Of a stretch of DNA of 64,000 nucleotides, positions 36,996 to 45,506 are shown piece after piece. Under the pieces are notes generated by a model. The model was not told where the DNA came from and did not search any database. It worked only from the letters and a program-made list of their open reading frames with translations. The first letter of the stretch is position 1; every line of letters starts with the position of its first letter. Source of the stretch: an uncultured Clostridium sp. (lineage in GTDB: Bacteria > Bacillota > Clostridia > TANB77 > CAG-508); contig CAMXJY010000001.1 of the NCBI GenBank assembly GCA_947244325.1, positions 62,001 to 126,000 of the forward strand, in the 5' to 3' direction. A program made the translations under genes and the position numbers.

Positions 36996-37024
36996 ATTTT
37001 ATATGTATTATTGTAAACTGTCAA
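36996..37024 (-). promoter_or_regulatory. Promoter of rny
   Basis: On the minus strand TTGACA (37024-37019), 17 bp and TAAAAT (37001-36996). Confidence 0.7.
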
Positions 37025-37033
37025 GTTTTTTTT

Positions 37034-37188
37034 ACACTTGGGACGGATGTTTTGTCTAATTTTTAAGTTTTTAGACAGAACCTCCGTCCCCGTGTCTATA
37101 GATATATTTTATATTCAAGCATATAACTAAAGATGGAGACACTTTTTTCTAAATTTTGAATTAACTTAGAAAAAACATCTCCACGTCT
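37034..37188. repeat. Two REP-like hairpins in tandem
   Basis: Hairpin 1 (37034-37095) has arms ACAC-n2-GGGACGGA-n2-TTTTGTCTAA and complement. Hairpin 2 (37131-37188) has arms AGATGGAGA-n3-TTTTTTCTAA and complement. Both share the G-rich base and the TCTAA/TTAGA tip, so they look like diverged copies of one palindromic repeat, of the kind mobilised by REP-associated tyrosine transposases. They fill the gap between the rny promoter and the ATP-grasp gene. Confidence 0.65.
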
Positions 37189-37189
37189 A

Positions 37190-38131
37190 TTATTCAAACA
37201 TTTTATCTATTGCTTTTGAATAAATTCCTTTTGCTATATTATAACCATTTGGTATAATCTCAGTAAATTTATTCATACAAACACTTCCATTTACTTCCAT
37301 TACAAAAATCTCATTATTTTTTGTTTTTGCAATATCTATGCTAGCAAATTTTATATTTAATGCATCACCTGCATCTTTAGCAATTCTTTTTACCTCTTCT
37401 ATATATTCATCATTTTCATTAATTACAATTGGCTCTGCACCATTACTCAAATTATGTTTCCATGATACTGTAACTTCTTCTTTATCTTTAGGAATATACT
37501 GTAAATCTATTTCTTTTGATATATCTATTTGTATATTTTCATCATTATTTTTCTTTTCTATTAATTCTTGTAAATTATTTTTTCCATCACCAATAACATA
37601 TGGCTTTCTCTTTTTATAGATATATAATATTTCTCCACATAAATATATTGCTCTATATTCAAAATCTATTTCCATATATGGACAAGCACTTAAAGTTGGA
37701 TTCTTTTCATCAAACAATTTTTTTACTGTACTTTCAATTTCATCTTCTGTCCTACAAAAATATACATCTCTTCCCTCAAAAGAATCATTTGCTTTTATAA
37801 CAACTTTATTATTATGTTTTAATAATAAAGCTTTTGCTTCTTCTATAAATTTATTTTCAAAATATTTACTTCTTTTTTCTGGATTAAATATCATTTTATG
37901 CTCTATTGTTGGTAGATTATTCGATTTTAAAACTTCATATGTAGCAAATTTATCTCCTGCAATTTTATACGATATTGCACTATTTAAGTCAAGTTGATAT
38001 CTAATTATATAATGTATTTTTTCATCTTTTTTTAATTCTCTTATCCATCCATATGAAAGTAATTTTTGCTCTATATTTTTTTCCTGACATATCTCATTTA
38101 TAATTTTATAAAAAGGTTTTTGTTCTTCCAT
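37190..38131 (-). CDS. ATP-grasp ligase (RimK/cyanophycin-synthetase-like)
   Basis: The 313-aa protein has an ATP-grasp fold: KAND(S)FEGRDVYFC as phosphate loop near 115, the acidic-hydrophobic strand MEIDFEYRAIYL near 160, and the metal-binding FASIDIAKTKNNEIFVMEVNGSV near 280. The closest general resemblance is to RimK, glutathione or cyanophycin-type peptide ligases, which join an amine to an acyl phosphate. The N-terminal 70 residues are short compared with those enzymes. The substrate is unknown. It stands alone, with the start preceded by AGAGGAACTT. Confidence 0.8.
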   Translation of the reverse strand: MEEQKPFYKIINEICQEKNIEQKLLSYGWIRELKKDEKIHYIIRYQLDLNSAISYKIAGDKFATYEVLKSNNLPTIEHKMIFNPEKRSKYFENKFIEEAKALLLKHNNKVVIKANDSFEGRDVYFCRTEDEIESTVKKLFDEKNPTLSACPYMEIDFEYRAIYLCGEILYIYKKRKPYVIGDGKNNLQELIEKKNNDENIQIDISKEIDLQYIPKDKEEVTVSWKHNLSNGAEPIVINENDEYIEEVKRIAKDAGDALNIKFASIDIAKTKNNEIFVMEVNGSVCMNKFTEIIPNGYNIAKGIYSKAIDKMFE

Positions 38132-38221
38132 AAGTTCCTCTTTCTATTTTGTATTCTTATTTATTATAACTCTATAATTCTTTATGCATAAAAATAATTT
38201 AACATTAAATTCATATATTAT

Positions 38222-39881
38222 TTAGATTATTTTACTAAATAACTTAATTTGATTTTTAATAATATATTTTCTTATCAAATACATTCCTAAAATATATAAT
38301 AAGCTTATTATAGCTACTAATATTTCTATATTTGTTATTTTAAATGCAATAAGACCTATTATAGCAAATTGTAGTAATATAATTACAATTTGAAAAAACA
38401 TATTTACATTTTGTTTAACAACTGCATATTCTGTTATCCATTCAAGTTTTGGATTTATTAAATCTACTATTATAAAACAATAATTATCAAATATATTCAT
38501 TAAAATTGCTGTAACTAGAATATATAACATTATCTTAATTGATATAATAGGTACAATAATCTTTATTACTACTAGAAAATATATTAATGGAATCATATTT
38601 AAAATCATTCCTGGTATTGTTTTATATAAGCATTGTTTTTCTAAATCTATAGGAATATATTTCATAAACACACTATTATTTCTATCTCTTGATACAGAGG
38701 TTGCTGCTATAAAATTAAACATAAAACAAAATGCAATAACTGCTAAAGATATAATAATTCCAATTGAACTCCCAATATTTTGAGATATCATATTTTGAAT
38801 TTCTAACATTCCTTCTTCTCCACCTTCTTTAAGTGAAACAAATATTGGAAAAGAAAATAATATTGGAAATAAAATTGATGGTAATATACATTGCATAAAA
38901 AATATTGGATTTCTTGTTAAATTAATAAATTCTTTTTTTACATATGATTTTAAAGTTGTCTTTTCTACATAATCTTTATCTTTGCTTATTTTCTTACCTT
39001 TTTTAATTCCTTGTGTAGCAAGAGAAGTTACAGCTTTTATATACATCTTAGAAGTAATCACTCCTCCAACAACATATACCACTATTGTTTCTAAAAATAA
39101 AATAAGTACATTTAACATTCCATTAAAATTGTTGTAATTTAACAATGCATTATTAATTGGTTTTAATGTTATAAAATAATCAGAATACATTTCTACCAAC
39201 CCATTTGTTTCTAAAAGCATATTTGCTAGTTCTTCATTTGTAATTGTATCACTGCTTCCAGATGAGCTAAAAGCTTGTATTGCTATTACTAATATTAAAG
39301 TTAAAAAAACTGTTAAATATTGAACCATATCTTTGTTTTTTATTATATTTGTAAATTTCATAATTATAGTTACTATAATTGATGTAAGTATTACTGGCAT
39401 AATTGGAAATAATAGTAATACAATTAAACCGACTATATAAAAAGCAACTCCTAATTTTAATAAAACTGCATATACCACTAAAACTGGTAAAAGTATAATA
39501 GCATTAATTATATAACTTGATATTATTAAACAATTAAATTTAGCAATTATAATTTTTATTGGACTTATTGGTAATGGTATTAAATATTCAATATCTTTTG
39601 AAAAAAACAATATATTTAAACTATTAAACACTGTTTGAATAATAGTCATTCCAATCATACCTACAAAGCATATATTAAAAAATACTGCTTCCTGATTAAT
39701 TTCCATAAGGCTGCTTATTGCTTCATAACTGATATACCCGAACAATACCTGCTAAATATGCATATAATAATGTAAATAGCACTATTTTGCCCAAACTAAA
39801 ACTACTGTTATTTGCTTTTTTCTTATTTTGATTTAAAGAGCCTTTAAATAATATTTTTGTTAATAATATTATATCTTTCAT
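38222..39881 (-). CDS. ABC-2-type exporter permease with +1 frameshift at CGG
   Basis: The conventional open frame (507 aa from 39745) lacks the N-terminus. Reading from ATG 39881 gives MKDIILLTKILFKGSLNQ and a first membrane helix (IVLFTLLYAYLAGIV). The zero frame then hits CGG at 39740 and stops five codons later. Skipping the C continues GYISYEAISSL into the long frame, giving 552 aa with about 12 hydrophobic segments. It is the likely membrane partner of the ATPase gene 83 bases upstream, together forming an exporter. The frame change is directly visible; its biological meaning is discussed in the CGG finding. Confidence 0.8.
39738..39740 (-). other. CGG codon with +1 frame change in the ABC permease gene
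   Basis: Context on the minus strand is ATT-GTT-CGG-GTA-TAT. Skipping C gives GTT-GGG-TAT-ATC. The ten bases GTTCGGRTAT are shared with the fabH site. Confidence 0.7.
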
Positions 39882-39964
39882 TTATAAAACTTCTTTCATT
39901 TTATTTTATATACTACTAATTTCTATATTTCCTAAATAAAAATTAGTATATTTTTAAACTAATA

Positions 39965-40684
39965 TTATTCTGTAATTTCTAAAAATAAATCTTCTAATGA
40001 TGCATCTTCTTTAAATTGTTTTTTCATTTCTTCATAAGTACCAACAAAAATTAATTTTCCTTTATTTATTATTCCAATTCTATCACATAACTTTTCTGCT
40101 ACTTCAAGTACATGAGTTGAGAAAAAAACTGTATTTCCAGATTTTGCATATTCTTTCATCATTTCTTTTAAATCATGTGAAGATTTTGGATCTAGCCCTG
40201 TCATTGGTTCATCTAAAATCCAGTTTTTTGGATTATGAAGTAAAGTTCCAATTACATTTATTTTTTGTCTCATACCATGTGAATAACTTTGAATTCTGTC
40301 ATTTAAGTTCTCATATATTCCAAACTTTTTTGATAAAGTTTCTATTTTTTCTTTTCTCTCTTCTTTTGATACTTTATAAATATCTGCTAAAAAGTTTAAA
40401 TATTCAATTCCTTTTAATTTTAAAAATATATCTGGATTATCAGGTACAAATCCAAACTTTTTCTTTGCTTCTACTGGTGATTTTGAAATACTTGTCCCAT
40501 CCAATAATATGTCTCCTTCGTCTATTTCTAAAATACCTGTTATCATCTTTATTGTAGTTGTTTTTCCTGCTCCATTAGGACCTAAAAATCCAAAGATTTC
40601 TCCATTTTTAATTTCTAAATCTAAATCACTAATTGATTTTTTGTCTTTTACATATGACTTACTTACTTTCTTTATTTCAATCAT
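39965..40684 (-). CDS. ABC transporter ATP-binding protein
   Basis: The 239-aa ATPase has Walker A GPNGAGKTTT near residue 36, signature YSHGMRQK (a variant of LSGGQ) near 134, Walker B NWILDEPMTGLDP and the H-loop STHV. This type pairs with ABC-2 permeases to export drugs, lipids or peptides; the cargo is unknown. It is directly upstream of the permease gene with the frame change. No dedicated regulator adjoins. AGGAGTATTT precedes the ATG. Confidence 0.93.
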   Translation of the reverse strand: MIEIKKVSKSYVKDKKSISDLDLEIKNGEIFGFLGPNGAGKTTTIKMITGILEIDEGDILLDGTSISKSPVEAKKKFGFVPDNPDIFLKLKGIEYLNFLADIYKVSKEERKEKIETLSKKFGIYENLNDRIQSYSHGMRQKINVIGTLLHNPKNWILDEPMTGLDPKSSHDLKEMMKEYAKSGNTVFFSTHVLEVAEKLCDRIGIINKGKLIFVGTYEEMKKQFKEDASLEDLFLEITE

Positions 40685-40761
40685 AAATACTCCTATCTTA
40701 TCAATAAATTTTTATATTTTTTTCATTGTATCAAATGTAGAAATTGTAATTTATAAATATT

Positions 40762-41277
40762 CTATAAAGATTTGATATAATCTACTAATGGTTTTATTTT
40801 TGATTTGTTAGAAATATCATAGGACTTCTTAATTGAGTTTTGCATACCAATATCTTCTGCATTTTTGTCTTTCTTTTTTTCTAACATAACAGAAGCCATC
40901 TTCATCATTACTTTGTCTAAAAAATCCATTTTTTCATAATTCAAACCTGCTGGAATGTAAAAATGTTTAATAACTTGCAATTCTTCTTTGGATAAATTAT
41001 TTTTCCATACTTCTTGAATTGAATTTGTTTCTTTAGGAGTCGCACCAGTTGCAAATATAATTAATCTATTCCCTAAATCTAATTTTTTTATTTTATCTAA
41101 TCCATCAATTCTTCCCGCATGTATTCTACTACCAAATATTATTAAATCATACTGATTAAAGTTTACATTTTTAATGGTAGATATATTTACAACTTTGCAG
41201 TCTATTTCTTCACTAATCCAGTTTGCATACTTCTCTGTAAAACCTGTTTTTGATTTATATATTAAAATTGTTTTCAT
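40762..41277 (-). CDS. Flavodoxin-domain protein
   Basis: The 171-aa protein has a flavodoxin-like fold: KTILIYKSKTGFTEKYA is the FMN phosphate loop, YDLIIFGSRIHAGRIDGL the second flavin loop and FATGATP the third. It resembles small flavodoxins of the HemG-like or stand-alone type found beside ABC transporters in Clostridia. It probably shuttles electrons to an unidentified partner. It lies 23 bases after a CPBP protease gene and upstream of the ABC pair. Confidence 0.85.
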   Translation of the reverse strand: MKTILIYKSKTGFTEKYANWISEEIDCKVVNISTIKNVNFNQYDLIIFGSRIHAGRIDGLDKIKKLDLGNRLIIFATGATPKETNSIQEVWKNNLSKEELQVIKHFYIPAGLNYEKMDFLDKVMMKMASVMLEKKKDKNAEDIGMQNSIKKSYDISNKSKIKPLVDYIKSL

Positions 41278-41300
41278 GAATCATTCTCCCAGATATTTAT

Positions 41301-42056
41301 TTAACTAAATATCTTCTTTTTGTTATTGATTTTAATTATAATTAAAGAACTAAAGATCAAAATTATTGTTGTAACTACATTTCCTATGATATCATTATTA
41401 ATGATATAAATTCCAGATAATGAGTTTACAATACAATGGGACAAAACACATAACCATACACTATTAGTATTTTTTCTTATACTTGCCAAAGCAAACGATT
41501 CCCCTAAGACATTTATTCCAAATGCCAAAAAACTATGCCCATATTGAGATACTCCTTTTATATAGAATAAAGGCAAATGCCATAGCCACCAAATAACACT
41601 TACTATTAAAGTTGCTATTATAAATTTATATTTTCTCTCTAATTCTGGTTGAAGTATATATCTCCATCCTGCTTCTTCCAAACCTCCACCAAATAACATC
41701 ATAGGAATCATAACAATAATGGCAAATAATGGCATACCACTTTCATATCCTGAAATTAGACATTTGGGCAATATAAATAATATTGCTAAAACGATTACCA
41801 TTATATATGAAAAAATATTGTGTTTAAAATCAAATACATTTTTTAGCCAATCTTTAAAATTGACAACTTTATTATTTTTCTTTAATACAAAAAATGAAGC
41901 AATAGTTGGTGATAATCCACCCAATAAATATGGTATATACAAAACATAATTGTCATCTAATGAAATTCCATTCAAGCTGCATATAAAACATAATCCCCAA
42001 CAAATTAACATTATTAAAAAAGTATACATTAAATAATCTTTAACTAATTTATTCAT
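41301..42056 (-). CDS. CPBP-family intramembrane protease
   Basis: The product is 251 aa from ATG 42056, which GGAGG serves; the upstream ATG overlaps that site. It has about seven membrane helices. The Rce1-like motifs are GGLEEAGWR (Glu-Glu-x3-Arg), WLWHLPLF and HCIVNS. Bacterial CPBP proteins are proposed proteases acting in bacteriocin self-immunity or maturation. A second member lies at 43.4 kb. The substrate is unknown. Confidence 0.88.
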   Translation of the reverse strand: MNKLVKDYLMYTFLIMLICWGLCFICSLNGISLDDNYVLYIPYLLGGLSPTIASFFVLKKNNKVVNFKDWLKNVFDFKHNIFSYIMVIVLAILFILPKCLISGYESGMPLFAIIVMIPMMLFGGGLEEAGWRYILQPELERKYKFIIATLIVSVIWWLWHLPLFYIKGVSQYGHSFLAFGINVLGESFALASIRKNTNSVWLCVLSHCIVNSLSGIYIINNDIIGNVVTTIILIFSSLIIIKINNKKKIFS

Positions 42057-42124
42057 TTTATAAGCCTCCATACAAATTGTAATTTCTCGAGATGATTATA
42101 GCATTAAAATCATATACTTTTCAA

Positions 42125-42391
42125 CTAATTTTGACTTTTAAATGGATGTTTCAATTTATTTTTCATTTCTCTAGTAATTATTCTTATTACAATATCATAT
42201 ACATTCTCAGCATCATCTTCGCTCAAAGTGGCTTTTACTTGTAAATCTTTAATTATTTTTACCTTATTCTTTTTTACAAATATAAAATAGTTTTCTATAA
42301 TATCATTTATTAAGATACATTTTTCTTCGCTATATCCTGTTTCTTTTGATAGTTTGCTTATAAATTTACTCTTATTCATTTTCATCGCCAT
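42125..42391 (-). CDS. Small protein with HU-like N-terminus, coupled to the XRE gene
   Basis: The 88-aa protein begins close to MNKSKFISKLSKETGYSEE, which resembles the first helices of HU-type DNA-binding proteins, but the DNA-gripping arm is absent. The second half is helical and basic. The gene overlaps the end of the XRE regulator by 20 bases and has AAAGGGA within that gene, so the two are translationally coupled. It may modulate the regulator; this is inference from arrangement. Confidence 0.65.
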   Translation of the reverse strand: MAMKMNKSKFISKLSKETGYSEEKCILINDIIENYFIFVKKNKVKIIKDLQVKATLSEDDAENVYDIVIRIITREMKNKLKHPFKSQN

Positions 42392-43310
42392 ACATCTTTC
42401 CCTTTGAATCTAATTGTAGTTCATATCCATATTCAAATATATATGCTATTCCAAACAAGAACAATATTTGTACTATATCAAACATTTCAAAACCAACATC
42501 TAAATCTGCTCCTAATATCCTTTCGAATATAATTCCACCACCATTAGGCAGCACAAGAGCAACAATCATAAGTTTTGCCATTTCTTTTATATACTTAACA
42601 TTCTCTAATGTAAACGGAGTATCTCCTTCATTGATATTTATAAATAGTTTTTCTAATCTTTTTAATGTCATTCTGTATAGCACAAGACATACTATCAAAC
42701 ACAAATATCCCAATTCAAGATAAGCTATAATACTTTCTTTAGAATTATTTTCTAATACATTTTTCATTTGTAAAATTGTATCTTGATTTTTTGCATCAGC
42801 AACTAATACATTATTTACCTTTAACTTTATAGCAATACCATCTTCTATTTTTTCTTCTGTTATTGTTATTTTATCATCAATTCTTGCTCCTTTAAATGCA
42901 ATAGTATTATCTTTAAGTTCTATATTATTTATAAATATAGGTGTAACAATAACTAGGAAAGCTATAATTGGAATTGCTATTGTAACCATAATCTTTCCTA
43001 TTCTTGCAAGAATATAAATTGCTTTGCTTATTCCTTTGATTTTTCTTTGTTTTTCTTCTTTAAATTTAACTACACTCATTTTTATATCTTCATCTAATGA
43101 ATCTATATCTACCATATCCACGTGTACCAAATCATTTATTTTACAATGAAATATATTACATAATTTCATTATTTTTTCCATCTCTGGATAACTTTCTCCA
43201 TTCTCCCATTTTGATACACTTTGCCTTGATACTTCCATTTTTTCTGCTAATTTTTCTTGGCTCATTTTAGCTGCTTTTCTTAAATTATATAAATTCTCTC
43301 CAAATTTCAT
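42372..43310 (-). CDS. XRE-family regulator with membrane domain (DUF2975-like)
   Basis: The 312-aa protein has an N-terminal helix-turn-helix (residues about 7-60: MSQEKLAEKMEVSRQSVSKWENG). A cytoplasmic linker follows, then four hydrophobic segments at about 108-130, 200-217, 245-262 and 275-293. The last part (VKYIKEMAKLMIVALV and IAYIFEYGYELQ) resembles DUF2975. Such proteins are membrane-tethered regulators thought to sense envelope stress. It sits among two CPBP protease genes, an ABC exporter and a flavodoxin, which suggests a shared envelope or peptide-immunity role. Confidence 0.8.
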   Translation of the reverse strand: MKFGENLYNLRKAAKMSQEKLAEKMEVSRQSVSKWENGESYPEMEKIMKLCNIFHCKINDLVHVDMVDIDSLDEDIKMSVVKFKEEKQRKIKGISKAIYILARIGKIMVTIAIPIIAFLVIVTPIFINNIELKDNTIAFKGARIDDKITITEEKIEDGIAIKLKVNNVLVADAKNQDTILQMKNVLENNSKESIIAYLELGYLCLIVCLVLYRMTLKRLEKLFININEGDTPFTLENVKYIKEMAKLMIVALVLPNGGGIIFERILGADLDVGFEMFDIVQILFLFGIAYIFEYGYELQLDSKGKMYGDENE

Positions 43311-43437
43311 TAGACTACTCCTCCTTCATTTTTTTATTTTAGTGTAGTTTTATTCAAATTTCTATCAACTTCCAGTTGCTATTCCATAAAAAATGCAAAA
43401 TGCAACTTAAACTTTACATTTTGCACAAATAATATTA

Positions 43438-44208
43438 TTATTGTATTTTATCTTTCTTCATAATATATAAACTATATATTCCTAGCAATAGATAAGTTGG
43501 TAGAATAATATATAAACTTATATTTGGATAAGTTGTTATAGTTGTAAAACAATAAGGCAAAGCACAAACATTTATTATAAAATGGAGAATAATTGGTAAC
43601 CATAAATTATTTGTTTTCTTATATATTGTTCCAAAGTATATTCCCATAGCAATAGTCCATACTACTTTTGTAATAATAAGAAGAATTGATTGATCTAAAA
43701 CTCCAAATATATGTCCTAGTCCAAAAATTACTGATGATAAAATAATTGCTATCATAGTATTGTTTTTGTTCTTATGACATAGTTTTTCAATTAGATTTAA
43801 CAATAATCCTCTAACATATAATTCTTCAACTATTGCAACACCTATGTAATAAATGATTCCTTCAATTAAAACTTTCCATATTGTTGGGTTGTAATTGAAA
43901 GGTTGTAATCCAATATAAAATGCTATACTGGTTATAACTCCTACGATAATTCCAACTATTCCATATTTTCTTAATCCATCTTTTATATTATTCTTATTAA
44001 GTTCTATTTTCCAATTAGGGCAAAGATATTTTAATATTAAAAATGCAATAATACAAATAATTATAAAATTAAACATAAGTGTAAAATAGATTGGGGTAAT
44101 ATCTAAAATTTCAACATTTATAAATAATGCACTTGGCAGACCACTTATATCCATAAATGCTAATAGTATTGTTAAAATACTAATTATAATTAACTCTTTC
44201 TTTTTCAT
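43438..44208 (-). CDS. CPBP-family intramembrane protease
   Basis: The product is 256 aa from ATG 44208, chosen because GGAG lies 7 bases upstream. It has seven to eight helices with motifs VEELYVRGLLLN, FGLGHIFG and HFIINVC. It is distinct in sequence from the other CPBP protein at 41.3 kb, so they are not a recent duplication. It follows the small gene at 44224 by about 15 bases and is probably co-transcribed with it. Confidence 0.87.
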   Translation of the reverse strand: MKKKELIIISILTILLAFMDISGLPSALFINVEILDITPIYFTLMFNFIIICIIAFLILKYLCPNWKIELNKNNIKDGLRKYGIVGIIVGVITSIAFYIGLQPFNYNPTIWKVLIEGIIYYIGVAIVEELYVRGLLLNLIEKLCHKNKNNTMIAIILSSVIFGLGHIFGVLDQSILLIITKVVWTIAMGIYFGTIYKKTNNLWLPIILHFIINVCALPYCFTTITTYPNISLYIILPTYLLLGIYSLYIMKKDKIQ

Positions 44209-44223
44209 ATACATACTCCAAAA

Positions 44224-44550
44224 TTACTTCTGATATTTTTCTGGCATTAGCTTTATATCTCGAATCATATCTCCATTAATCATTCTATTTCCATTCTTTT
44301 CTTCAACTTTTATCCAGTTATCTTCTACCATAACTATTTTACCTGTTACTCCAAAAGATTCATTAAATAAACTAATTGAACAAACTTTATTCATAAATTC
44401 TTTCATCATTTCTTGTGGCATTTTTCTTTTCCCACCTTTCTTTTTTCTTTTCATTATTCCTAAATATAATTTATTTCTTCTTGGTATTATTATACAACAA
44501 AAGATTATAATAAACCAAAACCACCAATAATTTATTTTTACCACCTCCAC
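44224..44550 (-). CDS. Small anchored protein with Sm-like domain (DUF6897-like)
   Basis: The 108-aa protein has a hydrophobic segment (residues 8-22), a basic stretch (RRNKLYLGIMKRKKKGG) and a small beta-rich domain (VTGKIVMVEDNWIKVEEKNG) like the Sm-type domain of clostridial DUF6897 proteins. The start is uncertain: GTG at 44550 has poor ribosome support, while an ATG at 44421 behind AGGTGG would give a 65-aa soluble form. The helix-plus-basic layout matches relatives I recall, so the longer form is preferred. The function is unknown. Confidence 0.6.
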   Translation of the reverse strand: MEVVKINYWWFWFIIIFCCIIIPRRNKLYLGIMKRKKKGGKRKMPQEMMKEFMNKVCSISLFNESFGVTGKIVMVEDNWIKVEEKNGNRMINGDMIRDIKLMPEKYQK

Positions 44551-44615
44551 AATTATCTACTCTATAACTTGTAATTTGTCACTTAAAATCATCTCGATAA
44601 CTTACTATTTATATA

Positions 44616-44784
44616 CTATCCTTTAACAATTTTTAATATTTCTTTTATATTATCTTCATTAATTTCATCAACCTACTCTAAATCTATTTCTCCTTGAATT
44701 TTATATTTTATATAATATTTTCTAACTTTATTTTTTACTGTTATTTTAATATATTTTTTATATAATATATCTTTAATTATATAA
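44616..44784 (-). pseudogene. Possible decayed coding remnant downstream of birA
   Basis: The minus strand reads as protein-like text (KYYIKYKIQGEIDLE, stop, VDEINEDNIKEILKIVKG, stop) without a start codon. Composition and codon use look coding-like, so this may be the tail of a decayed gene interrupted by TAG. Chance cannot be excluded. Confidence 0.3.
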
Positions 44785-44785
44785 C

Positions 44786-45358
44786 TTAATATATTAATTT
44801 TAAATATTCTTCTTCAAAAATACTAAAAAATTCTTTCATTATTTCTTCTCTTGAAAAATCTTTACCAAATTCAATTTTTAGTGAAGAAGCAATTTCTTTT
44901 AATTCTTCTGGAAAGATAGTTTGATTAAGATTAAAACCTATTCCTATACAAATTTTTTTTACAATTTCTCCTTCTACTCTACTTTCTGTTAAAATCCCTG
45001 CTAACTTTTTATTATTATAAATAATATCATTTGGCTTTTTTATTTCTAAATCATAACCATATATTTTTTTTATTGATTTTACCATACATTTCGCAATTAA
45101 TATAGTTAGATTTGATAATTTATTTATATTGCAATTTGGATATAATACAAATGTCATGCTCAAATTTTGTTCTTTTCCTGTAAACCACTTTCTATCATTT
45201 GTTCCAACTCCAGCTGTTTGTATATCCGCTAATATAACTGTTCCGTCTGGCAACTCTTCTATTTTTGAATTTTTAGCAAAACCTTGAGTTGAAGTAATTA
45301 TTTCAAAATGTATTATATTTTTCCCTAAAAATTTTGTTTTTAAATTTTCTAATTTCAT
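44786..45358 (-). CDS. birA: Biotin-[acetyl-CoA-carboxylase] ligase, short form
   Basis: BirA attaches biotin to Lys123 of AccB through biotinyl-AMP. The product is 190 aa from ATG 45358, chosen because GGAG lies 7 bases upstream. It consists of the catalytic domain only, without the DNA-binding head of the bifunctional type. The ligase loop reads TAGVGTNDRKW where most have GRG-x2-GRxW; the first Arg is Val and a Gly is Asp. KPNDI and KLAGILTE follow as expected. The loop changes are unusual but the rest is intact. Confidence 0.88.
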   Translation of the reverse strand: MKLENLKTKFLGKNIIHFEIITSTQGFAKNSKIEELPDGTVILADIQTAGVGTNDRKWFTGKEQNLSMTFVLYPNCNINKLSNLTILIAKCMVKSIKKIYGYDLEIKKPNDIIYNNKKLAGILTESRVEGEIVKKICIGIGFNLNQTIFPEELKEIASSLKIEFGKDFSREEIMKEFFSIFEEEYLKLIY

Positions 45359-45462
45359 TTTATTTCTCCAATTATTCATTCAAACAACATATATAAATAT
45401 TTATTCAATTATGAATTGATAATATTTTTATCCCACTAGGATAAATTTCCTACTATATAAAA

Positions 45463-45500
45463 AAGCAAACTACTAAATTTTGTTATATTAGTTTGCTTTT
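45463..45500 (-). terminator. Terminator of the debranching enzyme gene
   Basis: AAAAGCAAACT and complement around a 16-base A+T loop. Just beyond (45429-45447) is a short hairpin TTTATCC/GGATAAA and a fragment resembling the 3' arm of P4 of the structured element. Confidence 0.75.
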
Positions 45501-45506
45501 GTAAAA

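Noticed and set aside
37034..37188. CRISPR-like array
   Set aside because: Only two diverged hairpins of unequal length with no regular spacers; no cas genes in the window.
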